DNA from: Phallusia mammillata
Lineage: Eukaryota > Chordata > Ascidiacea > Phlebobranchia > Ascidiidae
DNA length: 64,000 nucleotides
NCBI GenBank assembly: GCA_003260075.1
Contig: QLIY01000689.1
Coordinates: 24,965-88,964, forward strand
Reading direction: 5' to 3'
Below are positions 1 through 12,502 of this stretch, in pieces. How positions within the stretch are numbered: the stretch's first letter is position 1; every line of letters begins with the position of its first letter. Under the pieces are notes generated by a model, which had not been told where the DNA came from, did no database searches, and was given only the letters and a program-made list of their open reading frames with translations. A program made the position numbers and the translations under genes.

Positions 1-49
1 GTTTGCGTGTTTTGATATCTGATGTTTTGGAGTTTTGATAAATTGACAT

Positions 50-51
<2 letters not shown>

Positions 52-147
<96 letters not shown>
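52..147 (+). repeat. Poly-C run, 96 bases
   Basis: It is flanked on both sides by the same roughly 45-base sequence (TTTTGATATCTGATGTTTTG onward) with one substitution, as expected if two overlapping contigs were joined across a filler. Position 12358 onward shows the uninterrupted form. Confidence 0.95.
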
Positions 148-148
<1 letters not shown>

Positions 149-270
149 TGTTTTGATATCTGATGTTTTGGACTTTTGATAAATTGACATGTACAGCATA
201 ACTGTCTGGAAACCTGGACATATATGTGTAGTCTGGTGAAACGCTCGTCCAAACTGCAAGGAAACTTGTA

Positions 271-276
271 AATAAA
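271..276 (+). terminator. Polyadenylation signal of the off-window upstream galectin
   Basis: AATAAA lies in the same context as the signals at 12497-12502 and 19767-19772 downstream of the two complete galectin genes. Confidence 0.55.
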
Positions 277-587
277 TGATTTGTCGAAATGCAGTCGTCA
301 AGCAGTGTCAATAGTCTCTGTTTGCCATTGTAAAGTTTTACCCATGTGTGGTAAAATAGGCACTAAGAAAAAAAGAGAATCCAATAACAGATGCTTAGTA
401 CTTCAAATGCAAAATATAAACCAGGGTTGGCCTGAACATACTGCATCGATACCTATAACCGATGCTATGTGCAGTCTCGGTACTCTACCGGTAGTTTGAC
501 TCTGTCAGTCGTTGGTTTAAAACGAATATACGTGCTTGGTCTGTTTTTGGCCAATCCTTTGCAAAAAGTAACTTTTCAAAGACTTTA

Positions 588-597
588 CCCCCCCCCC
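588..597 (+). repeat. Poly-C run, 10 bases, at a duplication junction
   Basis: About 120 bases to the left (from 469) are repeated to the right with several substitutions. The second copy of this block (12781 onward) has only one. The run marks a junction between two diverged versions of one sequence. Confidence 0.9.
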
Positions 598-1690
598 TGT
601 GCAGTCTCGGTACTCTACCGGTAGTTTGACTCTGTCAGTCGTTGGCTCAAAAACGATTATGCGTGCTTGGTCTGTTTTTGTCCAATCTTTTGCAAAAAGT
701 AGCTTTTTAAAGACTTTTGACTCGGTCGCCGAAGTATCACAATCTATTTCGTTTGTTGTTCGTCTCTGAAAACATGCGACAAAACAATTTGTCATATCAA
801 TAAATTTAACAACGGTTGGGTTTGTTTGTTGTTTAATTTGTTATGGTGATGGGATAAAAGGGACGTTTAAAACAGCAGTAAAAATGATTCAGTTAGGAAA
901 TATAGCCTATACTCAGACACGTTACTGAAAGGGTCACTTAACACTGCTTTCGAATGGTAAAATAGACAACAACATCCAATAGTGACTACAAGCAACATAC
1001 CTTGCAATCTTGACCAATGAATTGAAATAAAAAAATAATTTAACATTTTTGATTACAGCTTTGTTTGGGTGTCCTGTTACAACATGGACAAGCACGAGCG
1101 AGAAACTGAACATACTTTTAAATGTGAATAATGCTTTTTACATGTAGTCACTAAAGTATCAGGTATCGTAGCCAGTTGTTAAACTAAACCTAATGCTCAC
1201 AGCCCCGTAACATGTTGTTTTAAACTTTGTCTATTTTTGTCCATTGTGAATGTCTGTTTAAAGAACGGTTGTCAATCAACCTTTCGAGCTCATTCGGGCT
1301 TCTTAGGAACGATTATTGCTTCGGGGTTCAGGCTTGAATTATATATGTTAGGGGTATAAAAAATATCAAATGCCTGAAGTAACAATTGTCCAATAAAATC
1401 TTCGTTTACTGATTTAATTAAATCGGAACGGAAATTTTTATTCCAATTTTGCTGAATCGCAGTCAAACTGTCATTCCGTTCTGATTTATCTATATCGGAA
1501 TGGGAAAGTCCTTCCCTGTTCTGATAATTAAATCGAAATGAAAATGTTATTCCTATTCTGATTTAGCTAAATCGGAATGAAAATTATTTTTACAAACGGC
1601 GCCTCATACAAACCACTCTTACTTCCTTTACAATGCGAATTTCACTTAAATTTGTCAACGTATAAATCTGAGCGTATACAATTTAGATTC

Positions 1691-1936
1691 GTGGTTCTCA
1701 AACTTTTTAATTATATTTTGACAGTTTTTCCTTTGCCATTGTCTCAAGACTCGTGGTCTGTAAAGATGAAAAATAAGTGCCCCCTCTTGCCCCTACGCGA
1801 CGGTACTTATGGCTATTTGATGGTGAGCGTATTATTTAGGGCTGTACTGCAACTGATTCGATGATTACATGCAGAAGTTCGCGGGCCGCACAAACGTAAC
1901 CGGCGGGCCACATGCCATGGGTTTGGACCACCCCGG
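1691..1936. mobile_element. hAT-like MITE (first copy)
   Basis: The left end reads GTGGTTCTCAAACTTTTT, a form typical of hAT termini. The right end reads GGGTTTGGACCACCCC after a CGGGCCGC / GCGGGCCACATG stretch, also typical of hAT MITEs. I could not define an 8-base target duplication. The same element is present at about 13899-14166, so it predates the block duplication. Confidence 0.4.
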
Positions 1937-2263
1937 TATAAAACATATCTCATAAAAAGCCTCGTCAGGCGCACGCACGTGGGAACATTTCTGAAGCATT
2001 CGTGCGGATCGTATTTCACCGTTCATGCTACACTCACAAGTATTTATTGGTTCGACAGGTGTATTGAAGACATTATACCAGGACAAGCCGGTTCCCTAAG
2101 CATGGTATTTAATTTTACTCACACTGGCACCGAAAACGACATAGCGAAGCAGATCTAAATGTCGCAGGAAGGCCAGCGTACTTTTTTTTAAATGTTTGAA
2201 TGAATCTGTTTTAATTTTTTTTTATTTAGATCTACGTGTAGGCGACCAAGAGATTTATTTACA

Positions 2264-2274
2264 CCCCCCCCCCC
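2264..2274 (+). repeat. Poly-C run, 11 bases, at a duplication junction
   Basis: Sequence from about 2049 to the run is repeated right after it with substitutions. The left copy ends at TTTATTTACAC; the uninterrupted version at 14490 continues CACTATCAGTAAGG, so one C is native and ten are extra. Confidence 0.9.
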
Positions 2275-2501
2275 TGGTTCGACAGGTGTATTGAAGACAT
2301 TATACTAGGACAAGCCGGTTCCGTAAGCATAGTATTTTATTTTACTCACAGTGGCACCGAAAACGAAATAGCGAAGCAGATCAAAAGTCGCCAAAAGGCC
2401 AGCATTATTATTTTTTAAATGATAGAATGCATATGTTTTAATTTTTTTTAGATCTACGTGTAGGCGACCAAGAGATTTATTTGCAATATCAGTAAGGCAT
2501 C

Positions 2502-3011
2502 ATGCAGCCAACAGTATGCAACCCGGTAAGTACAGGAAAAAACATCTAACTAGCAATTCGTACGATAAAAAAAGCATTTGGAAAAAAAAGTATTGGTCTT
2601 GATAGATTGCTTAGCGGGACAATTATGTATGTGGAAAATATTTTGATCTTTTTTACGGTTCGGGACCAGGTATTGTATAAGCAATGTAAAAACCCAAGTA
2701 ATATGAAATGCACTATTCCAAACAGTTATGGCAGACGTACAAATAATGTGGGGGTTTAGATCAGGGGTGGAAAACCTTTTACCCGCCCAAAATGTTGTGC
2801 AATTCATGCAGCCTGCAGTAGTAGGTAGGTTTACCACCCCTGGTTTAGATCCTAAACATAACATATAAAACTACATATTATTGCTACTTTTCGTTTCCTG
2901 TAATCCCCAAAAAATATATATGTTGCAGGATATTCCCTACCAAGGCCCAATCGAGAACCTCAAGCCTGGCGTGATGATTATAATTAAGGGAACCAGTGGC
3001 AACGGACCTAA
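2502..3011 (+). pseudogene. Orphan 5' end of a galectin gene (exons 1-2 only)
   Basis: Exon 1 is 2502-2525 (MQPTVCNP, GT donor). Exon 2 is 2929-3011 and encodes the start of a galectin CRD (DIPYQGPIENLKPG). It ends in phase 2 at a GC-type donor (CCTAA followed by GCAAGT), as in the complete genes. No exon 3 follows before the next galectin start at 3815. Exons, intron and an 81-base hAT MITE match 14510-15053 closely. It may be a genuine truncated duplicate or a collapsed piece of another copy placed here by the assembly. Confidence 0.7.
2762..2842. mobile_element. Small hAT-like MITE, 81 bp, with 8-bp target duplication
   Basis: Inverted ends CAGGGGTGG and CCACCCCTG, flanked on both sides by the direct repeat GTTTAGAT (2754-2761 and 2843-2850). 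An 8-base duplication with CAGGGG ends is diagnostic of the hAT superfamily. It lies in galectin intron 1, and the same insertion is at 14803-14885. Confidence 0.85.
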
Positions 3012-3814
3012 GCAAGTTTTTATTAGTTTGATAGTTCGTTGCTATATTTTTGATAATTCATTTTAAAAACGGATTAGTTCTCGCTTCGGCTTGTAAAGTT
3101 TTTAAGTTCAGAAGCCACAACGTTTATTGTTTAGGGTTTGGGCTGTTAAAACGTATTTTCACAAAACAACGGATTACAAAATTACTGCAAACGCTATTTT
3201 TTGTTTGCCTGATCTCACTGGATAACCTGCGGAACAGAGTTGTAATTCGGGGCGTGTTCGGGCTTACGTTTCTTTAAAAAACGGGTCCGATTTTACACTC
3301 TGTGTCAGTATTTTTTGTTAAATTTGACTAGCGAGGGTGCTAGTTGCTGAAACCGACCTAATATCGCTTGTGTGCGTAGACACCGCCTGGTACAGCTTAA
3401 TATTTAATTTTACCCACGTTAGCGCAGTTAAACTGACTGCACAGGTATAGCACCACGTATCATAGGTGAGATTCGAAGGCAGATTTAAATGTCTGCTGCT
3501 GCTGACCTGTATAATTTGGGCGTTTTAATACAATAAGATTACAGGAGAACGTAGTGTAATTTGGACCTCTTAAGTTTAAACCTTCATAAAATTAAAAGTA
3601 GTCGTTAAAATAAAAGGTATAGTTTCTGCGATTCGTTAGGTTATGACGCTAAGTATTGCAAAAAGGCAATGTCTGGATATTAACGTGAAAAGAGTAAAAG
3701 GCATTTAATTTGTTTCGCCAAATGGTTCATACATCTGTTTTAACTTGTTTTGTGTAGACTTGCGTTTAGGCGCCGTAATACCAGTCGTGTTATTTACTTT
3801 ATCAGCAAGGCATT
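3012..3814 (+). other. Spacer between orphan galectin exons and the next galectin
   Basis: Up to about 3330 this matches intron 2 of the second complete galectin (15054-15380). The remainder, including a retained DNA motif ATCAGCAAGGCATTATGCAG before exon 1, looks like promoter or 5' flank of the gene starting at 3815. No other gene is seen. Confidence 0.6.
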
Positions 3815-6800
3815 ATGCAGCCCACAGTATACAATCCGGTGAGTATAGTACAAACACATCTTGCCAACTTTGTGTGAACTTATTTTTTTAACTCTTTTTG
3901 TGCTTAAAACACAATCTTGACAAATCAAATAACTTTTGTATTTTGTAAACAGTGTTAAAAATCTTAATGATTGGAAATATACTGTTCCGAACAGTTTTGG
4001 CAAATGTACAAATTATGCCAGGTTATAAATTACATTCTAAGTCACAATAAACAAAAAATATTGCGATTTTTTTCCAATGATAATCTCGAAAGGCATTAAT
4101 ACGTTGCAGGCTATTCCCTACCAAGCCCCAATTCAGAACTTCCAGCCTGGTTTGATGATCACTATTCATGGAACCAGCGGTAACGGACCTAGGCAAGTTG
4201 CTTTGTTCTTATCTTCGGTTTGTGAAGTGTTTTACTGGCTGGTTGTTATATTTTTTAAGATTTGAATTTTGTATGGGTTTATTTTGCGTATAGATTTTTT
4301 AGATTAGGGATTATTAAAATGAGGTAGCACAATTTTTCATCAGCCACTCTGCAATGTTTAATGTCCAAGTTTATGCTGATTAAACGAACTTTCGTAAAAT
4401 GACTGCAAAAGTCCTAGCAATTAATACAAAAGTATGCTGGCATCATAGTTTTTACCTACCTGTTGTCATTTCGGCACACCGGACAACCAGTTGGTATTTC
4501 GATTGAAGTGTTGTTACGCTTATAACCGTTACCAAAATCATAAAGCTCGCCTTGGCAAATGGATAAAGACACGGACGCCTTATTCTTTAAGCGCAAGTTA
4601 TTATCTTTGTTCTTGTTATTTTGACGTTGGTTGTCATTGTAATGTATTTACCCTCAAGTCATCAACGACACAACACGCACACCTCGTGCAAAATACTTGT
4701 AATGACCTCAAGGGCAAAGCACGCGCTTATAAAGCGGTCGTTACGCTTAAGCGAACACACGTGGTGATACAAGACACGCATGAATAAACACAAATATATA
4801 ACACTCCTCCCTACAAACAAATCCTAATTCTCAAAGCCATATCTGGTCGGCGGTTGTCGAGTTCTCGTGGGATAACGAGCATAAGAATCGTTCGACACAC
4901 TGGAACGGCTATCAAAAGCATTAAAGTCGTTTGAAAGGTTGGGACGATTATCAAAAACAAAATCATCAAAACACGGCGAATTACATTTCACATTGCAACG
5001 AACATTATTTTCCGACATGTCAATAAACTGATTAGTGTGACGCTTCCAATTAAATTTGCAGTCTACACAGACAAGATAAGTCAGGGGCCCGAGAACTTTT
5101 TCTATAACGCCAATTGCCTAACGTTTACTTCGAGCACGATAATCCAAGGTTGCCATGTTTTGATCAACTTTAAATGTTCGTGGTGGCTGCCTGTGGTGCT
5201 TGTCGATTTGCTTTTCTATACACTTCTCAACTCTTTCTTCTCCCGCGGGTTGAACCAGATCTAGCCGTGTTCTCAAATTGCGCTTGAGGAACAGCTTGGC
5301 GGGGGACTCCCCTAACAATGCATGAGGAGCATTGCGATAGGACAACAAAAATCTTGAAAGTTTGCTTTTTAGGTTTCCAGGATCGTTTGCCATAGATTGT
5401 AAACGTCTCGAACTCCTGTGAAATAAATTGAAGACCGTTGTCTGAAACAATTTTTTCAGGAATACCGTTCCTTGAGAAAACGTTGCGAAGTTCGTCTATG
5501 GTTGCAGCCGCCGTGGTGGAACGCATCGGGATTACTTCTGGCCACTTGGAATAGGCATCCACGATCACCAAAAGCATGTGGTTTTCCACAGGACCTGCAA
5601 AATCTAAGTGAATGCGTTGCCAAGGTTTAACACAGGTTTGCCATGGGTGATATTTTACGATGGCTGGTGCGTTTCTGTTTTGTAAGCACCCCGAACAGTT
5701 TTTAGACAATTCCTCGATTTGTTTATCGAGGTTTGGCCACCAGACATAGTTTCGAGCGATTTGTTTCATCTTTACAACACCCAAGTGTCCGTTATGTAAT
5801 TCCTGCAATATAGAAGACTTTAAACTTTCTGGAATAATCACCCTGGGTCCCCAAACCAAACATCCGTAATATGTAGATAACTCGTTTCTTCGATAATAAT
5901 ACGCCATGATGTCACTTTCCTGCACCCAATTGCCCGATGTCACACAAGCAAACACCCGTGACAAAATCTTGTCCGAGCGTGTGTGTTTAGCAATCTCATC
6001 AGCCGTTACAGGCAAAAAGTCAATCTGCTTGAAATAAAAACTGCTCGCAGCATCGCACGAAGTTTCAGTTGAGCCTTGCGGTAATCTAGATAAACCATCA
6101 GCATTGCCATGTTGAGTTGTACTGCGGTATTCTATGGAATAATTATGAGCGGACAAAATTAAAGCATAACGTTGCAAACGCTGTGCCGACATTACAGGAA
6201 TGCTTCTTTTTGGATGAAAGATAGAAGTAAGAGGCTCATGGTCTGTCACCAGCGTAAAATGTCGACCAAACAAGTAAATGTGAAACTTTTGTACAGCCCA
6301 CACAATAGCTAAAGCTTCTTTATCAATTTGCGAATAGTTTTTCTCGGACTTCGACAGAGATCTCGAAATGTATGCAATAGGTCGTTCACAGCCTTCTGGC
6401 ATTACATGAGACATAACTGCTCCAATACCGTACGGTGATGCATCACATGCTAACCTAATTGGCAAATTTACATCATAATGTGTAAGAACCTTATCAGAAG
6501 CCATAAGTTTACGAGCTTTGTCAAATGACTGAGCGCATTCCAAGGACCAGTTCCATTTATGACCTTTCTCTAAAAGTTCACATAACGGATGTAAAAGGGT
6601 TGACAGATTGGGCAAAAATCGATGATAATAATTAACTAAGCCAAGAAACGAACGTAGCTGGGACACGTTCTGTGGGATTGGACAACTTGTCACTGCCCTA
6701 ATTTTATCGTGCGATTTATGCAATCCCTCTTTATCTACCACATGACCACAAAATTCGATTCGATCCTTAAAAAACTCGCACTTGTTCGGATTGACTTTCA

Positions 6801-9800
6801 AGCCATACTCCGACAGTCGCTTGAGAACATTCCTAAGATTTTCTGTATGTTCTACATCGGTTGCTCCCGTGATTATCATATCGTCTAATAAACATTGTAC
6901 CCCTTTCAAACCTTGCAGTACTTGATCCATAGCCTTTTGCCACAATGCTGGGGCTGAAGCTACCCCAAAAACTAGGCGGTTGTAACGAAAAAGTCCTCTG
7001 TGGGTATTAATGGTAAGAAAATGTTTACAATCGTCTTCCATGGTCATTTGCAAATACGCATTTTTTAAATCCAGTTTTGTAAAACAATTTCCTCCAGCCA
7101 ACGTGGCAAATATATCAGTTACTTTAGGCAAGGGATATTGCTCTATGTTTAGGACTGGATTTAAGGTTGCTTTAAAATCTCCACACAATCTTACTGATTC
7201 ATCCTTCTTCAACACTGGTACGATAGGGGTTGCCCACTCACTGTAAGGAACGGGTTCCAAAATGCCTTCAGATGTCAGCCTCTCTAATTCAGTTTCAACC
7301 TTTTGCTTTATGGCGTATGGAAGTGATCTTGCCTTGCAGAAAACAGGTTTTGAGTTAGATTTGAGATACAACTTTCCTTTGATTCCTTTTAACGTTCCTA
7401 ATTTGTCATCAAATACCTCTAGAAACTCAACCAGCGGGCATTTAGTTACATCAAACTTCAAACAACTAAAACTTTCATGACTTCCAGATTTACAAAAAGC
7501 ACGCAACCACTCACGACCAAACAACGTCGGACCATTTATTCCCACAACATAAAGTTTCAAGTGTAAACGAGTAGATCGGTATTCCACTGTAACTGGCAGA
7601 AACCCCAGTGGAATGATTCTCTTATTTGAATAAGTTTTCAAAACAATGCTTGTTGGTTCAAGTGTAGAGCCTTTAAACAAATTTTTGTAATCAGTCTCGG
7701 ACCTTATAGACAGTGCAGACCCAGTATCTAACTCCATTACGACGGGTTTACCATTAATTAATGGTCGAATCACTATATTGTCATTTTCTGTTACACGAAT
7801 GGAATTTAAACAACATTTTACAGGCACCTGTTGATCTTCGGAAGTAATGAAGTTAAATTTCTTCTTGCTTCGGTTTCTGCAAGTTTCTGCAATGTGACCT
7901 ATCCTTCCACACTTGTAACACGTAGCACTTTTGACAAAGCAGTTGAATTCTTCATGACCCAAGCGACCACATCGACCACACGCTCTTCGTCCTTTTGGAT
8001 TCTCATTCCTACTAAACTTGTTAACGGCCATGTCATTATTTCTCGTGGTATATGATAGCAGTATGGGCAGTATATTCACCCTTTCTTTCAGTTGAGTAGA
8101 ACCAATGTTCTTTTGGTGATTTTGCTTAATTTTATGCTATGTTTCTCCACTTTGGTTATAAGTTATACCCGAAAACCCTACGTTACCTTTAAATGGTAAA
8201 TAGCAGTTATGCCTTTGTGTTTCACCTAGGTTACTTTTATGACCCTCGCCACAAAAAATCTTGTTTGTGCTGGTGTGTGCTCGCATTTTACAACGTTTTA
8301 ACGATATACATACGTATTTTCCGCCTTGAGGCGAACGCGCTTGGACAAACAGCAGTGTTTATCAACCGGTGGACCATGTCAATTGGTAGCAACTTTGCAA
8401 ACAAACCACGGTGCTGAGTAAAACCTGCAAAAAACTCTTTTAATTTTATTCTTATTGATTTTGTTTTTAACAAACTGGACGATTGGTCTCAAGCCAAATG
8501 TTTACGAATAGTGGAATGAAACAGTAGGTAAAAACATTTTTTAAGCCATATAAAAAACAGACGACGTATACGGATTTGATTCCACGTCCTATGCAAGAAT
8601 ATAAACTTTATTTCAATTTTTTCCAGGTTTGGAGTTTCATTTCATATGGGACCAGGCGAGAAAGCAGACATCGCATTTCACTTTGCATTCCGTTTCGGGC
8701 AGCATGTGACCATTAAGAATAGTCGAATCAGAGGAGCGTGGCAAACGGAGGAGCGAGGTGGCAACGGTCCGTTCCCGTTACAGCGCAATCAAGGTTTTAC
8801 GCTGATGTTTTTGCTACAGCATGACAGATTTAAGGTAAGTTTGTGTCCTTGTCTTCACACGATTTTGTTTTTTACACGATTTGGTAATTAAAAAACGTTC
8901 AAAAATTGGTCATAAATTAATTGTGAAATAAAATCGTTTTCGTTGTACTTTACTCAAATTAAGTGTTTCCAATTTGACTTTTTTCTAGTTCTTTTCTGCT
9001 TCTGATTTTCGTTGTTATAACGACGAAACGTTTTTATTCGATTTTTAAAGCTTGTCATTATAAATTATAGCAATTACGTTTTTTGATAACTCGAAAATGT
9101 GAATGTATTGCTTATTTATGCACGTTAAGCGATTTTTAAACCTTAACCACTTTTTTTAAAATTGCCATCGTTAAAAGTTGTTTGTTTATAAACTTCTATG
9201 ATACCTACAAGGTCCACACAACATACTAGATTTAGGTAGTTTGGCAACTAAATTACGACGACCATTTTCGTTCAGATTGCCGTGAACGCAAAACACTACG
9301 CTGAGTTTTACCACCGTGTGCCTTACAATCAAATCAAAAACATGAGAGTCTGGGGCAAGGTGCAAGTTGCTCAAATACAGTATGGATTTGAGTCTGTAAG
9401 TCATGTTTAAAAAAATTGGCAACCTTGCTTACCAAACGCCCGTATTTGCTACAAACTGTTTTATTGTTAATGAATAATTTGTTAAACTACATTTCTTGCA
9501 TAACATGCTCATCTTCACATCTTGGGAAGCCAGGCAAAGCATTTTTATATCTTGACACGTTGGCTCAGAGTTAAAGCGGGCACCAACCCGAAAGTAACCC
9601 CAGCCCGAAGCCGAATCGTTTTTAAGAAGCTCGTTTAAAGCCCGAAAGTATGATGGCATGAACATTAAGTTTCAGGGCTGTTAAACATTAGCTCATCCAG
9701 CAACTAGCTACTTGGCTATAGGCCGGGTTGCCATACCGTCCTTATTTCTACAATTTATCCTTATTTTAAGTGTTTAAAAAAAGTGTTAAAAATATTGTCC

Positions 9801-12303
9801 TTATTTGTAGGAATGTCCTTGTTTTTGACTTGAGCCCTTATTTTGTCTTATTTTTAACAATTACAAGTCGTCAAATCCTTGTATCCAGTAGAAGTAAGCC
9901 TAGACCTGAGCTGTTGTGAGATGCACAAAGTATTTTTTACTTGCAAGGAGTTGCTGGCAAAAACGATGCCATGTGATGTGTCATGGCTCGTATAAATGTA
10001 AAGTTTGTTCAAAAACATTTGTTTCGTTTTATATAAAAATTACATTTTTCAGTTATCCTTATTTTGGGATCCATGTCGATGGCATCCCTAGCTATGGGTA
10101 AATGTTATTAAAAAAATTACTGACACAGAATGTACAGTTAGGCCCAAATTAAGTTTGTTAAAAAATGTGAAGTTAGGCCCAAATTAAGTTTGTTAAAAAA
10201 ACAAACCCAAATCCGATCTGAAAAGCCTGGTCCGACTAACAACTCTGCCGTGGCTGGAAGTTAAAACCTTTGGAGTTTTTAAAAAAATAACGAAAACTGA
10301 ACTCCTATTCTAAAATCTATAGATCAGAATTAACCAACGTGATATAAACGTAAAACATATGCTTATTTTTTACAGTTTCATGGTTTATTGCGGGGGGGGG
10401 GCCTAGCTATGGGTAAATGTTATTAAAAAAATTACTGACACAGAATGTACAGTTAGGCCCAAATTAAGTTTGTTAAAAAATGTGAAGTTAGGCCCAAATT
10501 AAGTTTGTTAAAAAAACAAACCCAAATCCGATCTGAAAAGCCTGGTCCGACTAACAACTCTGCCGTGGCTGGAAGTTAAAACCTTTGGAGTTTTTCAAAA
10601 AATAACGAAAACTAAACTCCTATTCTAAAATCTATAGATCAGAATTAACCAACGTGACATAAACGTAAAACATATGCTTATTTTTTACAGTTTCATGGTT
10701 TATTGCCACCACTTTCACTTTACACAATGTTTGTTTTTCTGTTTAGGTCGTACCTACGGCTCCTCCACCTGCTGTTCCTAGTAATCACCATGTAAACCCG
10801 GTAAACACGTGTTTCGACAAGACTGATTAAGTGGCCATACTATGATCAATACGCTATGTGTATTCCAATACCAAATCATGTTATTTCTTGTACCAAAACG
10901 GCATTTTCCGCAACACCACAAAAATAAATATTACTTGCCATATCTTGGAAAGTTGCCCAAGAGCGGTTTATTTAATTTTTTCTAGTTTCTTATCTTTTGT
11001 CTAAGGTTGCTTAAGAAAATGCATTTATGTGCAAAACTACATGTGGAGAACATACCAAATTTTTTTTAGCTTTAGGGAAAAACGATCACACAAATTGCAC
11101 TTTTATTTATAAAGTAAAAAGTATTCCTGTTTTTAGCCGATTGGGGTCCCGATTACATTTCCCTTTCCTAACATCAGAGATCACACTGTGGCTATATCTG
11201 GAACTCCATTACTTACTAGTAGCAGGAGGTAAGAAGTAGTGAACAACAACGCATTGGAGAAATGCTTTAGTAAATCCTTTTCAAACCGATTAGGTCATAC
11301 ATTTAGAAAACGACACGTCAGTAACTCGCTTTGACAACCAATTTTGTTTTACAGATTTATCATCAATCTCGAAAATGCGACAGGTGACATTTACTTCCAC
11401 ATGTCGTCAAGATTTCCCGAAGTCGCAGTGGTCAGAAACAGTCTTTTTTCCAACGCTTGGGGAAAAGAGGAGCGACAGTTGACAAGAGCTTTCCCGTTCG
11501 TTGCCAACCAACCTTTCCACGTATGTTGTTTATTGCGTTTTTTGTATGATAAGTATTTATTACAAAAGTCATGTAGATTGTAGAGAAAGGTTGAGGTCTT
11601 CGAACCTCACCGAAAAACAATATACTTCTTGACAAAGAATGGCAACCTCGCTGAATGAAAAGGGCAATCATATCATAGTAAGCCAGGTCTATTGAAGGCG
11701 TCACACAGAATCAGCCGGTCACCAAGCATTTACCATGTGGCAAGGCGTAGGCTAGAAAAATCTAGTTTATCGGGACTGGCGCTAGCAGCCGAGCTACACC
11801 GGCTCAGTGGTGAACCCGTCGAAAGTCGAGACAAAAGCAAAGTTACCTAGCTCGTATGTTGTATATGTCAGCTTCGTAGCAGGAGATCGCCAAATCGATC
11901 AACAATCAGTTAAGGTATGAATCCATAATTGGGATCACGCCTGAAGCATCGATTTCTATACGAGTATGCGGCGATCCCTTGTCTGCATCGATGTTTCAGG
12001 GCTGATCTCAGTTATGGATTTATATCCTAGTTAATTACTTTATCAATGTGTATACGCATTTCGACAAATTGCAATTTCTAGCTCCTAAAAAACGTTTCGG
12101 GTCTATAATTGGTCACGTTTTCAATTTCATTAAAAAACTGTTTTGTATTTCAGATTGAGATATCTGTGAATTTGCAACATTTCCGGGTGACCGTAAACAG
12201 CGTGCATTTATTCGACTACGTCCATCGTCGTAAACCTCTCATTCAAATGAACTGCATAAAAACAAGTGGCGACGTCAGAATTGCTTCCATCGACTTCCGC
12301 TAG
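3815..12303 (+). CDS. Tandem-repeat (two-CRD) galectin, galectin-4-like, copy 1
   Basis: Eight exons: 3815-3838, 4110-4192, 8627-8834, 9276-9395, 10747-10800, 11137-11228, 11355-11520, 12154-12303, giving 298 residues with all phases agreeing. Two galectin carbohydrate-recognition domains are joined by a Pro-rich linker (VVPTAPPPAVPSN). The N-terminus MQPTVYNPAIPYQAPI resembles the QPTYNPTLPY start of vertebrate galectin-4. Galectins bind beta-galactosides; two-CRD forms cross-link glycans and are secreted without a signal peptide, and none is seen here. CRD1 shows HFAFRF, KNS and AWQTEER; CRD2 shows HMSSRF, RNS and AWGKEER. The canonical HFNPRF Asn is replaced in both (Ala, Ser), so sugar preference may differ. 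Intron 2 has a GC donor and contains an antisense Gypsy remnant. Confidence 0.9.
4461..4803 (-). repeat. Putative 3' LTR of the Gypsy element
   Basis: It starts with TGTTATATAT directly after the polypurine tract and is proposed to end at GACAACA, giving TGTT/AACA termini. There is no second copy in the window to confirm the boundaries. Confidence 0.5.
4824..8079 (-). pseudogene. Gypsy gag-pol remnant (NC, PR, RT, RNase H, IN), defective
   Basis: The main open frame is 8079-5227, about 950 codons. Two CCHC knuckles lie at residues 34-47 and 54-67 (spacing CX2CX4HX4C). The protease motif LDTGS is near residue 118. The RT catalytic block reads LLDDM in place of the usual YxDD, with both Asp kept. 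RNase H follows with TDHEPL, then the integrase HHCC zinc domain and two catalytic Asp regions (DFAGPV, VSDNG). The frame then shifts, and the segment that should hold the catalytic Glu is deleted near 5390. The C-terminal part continues in other frames (5118-5390, then 4824-5120), ending in a TRTRQPPTRYG tail typical of Gypsy pol. Enzymatically dead integrase is inferred. Confidence 0.85.
8080..8560. other. Intron sequence right of the Gypsy remnant
   Basis: No gene recognised. Similarity to the second galectin's intron 2 resumes near 8560 (ATACGG..TT..TTCCACGTCC), so the insertion edge lies somewhere in this stretch. Confidence 0.5.
10086..10690 (+). repeat. Direct repeat of about 300 bp around the only poly-G run (10392-10401)
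   Basis: 10086-10390 and 10402-10690 are near-identical (start CCTAGCTATGGGTAAATG), differing at a few bases. They are separated by ten G. It lies in galectin intron 4, just before the linker exon. This is the one junction filled with G rather than C. Confidence 0.9.
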
Positions 12304-12496
12304 ATGGCATACTAGTGTGACTGCTTCCATGTGCCCTGGTCTTGGATGAAAATAATGTTTGCGTGTTTTGATATCTGATGTTTTGGACTTTTGATAAATT
12401 GACATGTACTGCGCTCTAACAGCATAACTGACTGGAAACCTGGACATATATGTGTAGTCTGGTGAAACGCTCGTCCAAACTGCAAGGAAACTTGTA

Positions 12497-12502
12497 AATA
12501 AA
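12497..12502 (+). terminator. Polyadenylation signal, first complete galectin gene
   Basis: AATAAA about 190 bases after the stop codon. The same hexamer in the same context follows the other galectin copies. Confidence 0.6.

Larger units (their letters stand above)
1..2270 (+). repeat. 3' flank of an upstream galectin copy (tandem duplication unit)
   Basis: This block aligns from its first base with 12358-14500, the sequence directly after the stop codon of the galectin gene ending at 12303. The window therefore opens just downstream of another galectin gene whose coding part is off the left edge. The two copies differ by scattered substitutions and small indels, including about 85 bases near 12616-12700 that are absent here. 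I see no convincing gene inside; short reading frames are not conserved between the copies. The block also holds a hAT-like MITE and three poly-C runs or their edges. Confidence 0.8.
4461..8079 (-). mobile_element. 5'-truncated Ty3/Gypsy LTR retrotransposon in galectin intron 2
   Basis: The element lies antisense to the galectin. In its own orientation it retains nucleocapsid zinc knuckles, protease, reverse transcriptase, RNase H, a damaged integrase, a polypurine tract (AGGGAGGAG, 804-812 past 4000) and a putative 3' LTR (4461-4803, TGTT...AACA). No matching 5' LTR or full gag is seen upstream of 8079, and the second galectin copy lacks the element at this intron. It is therefore a younger insertion than the duplication, now defective. 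The exact left and right edges and the target duplication are not defined. Confidence 0.8.
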
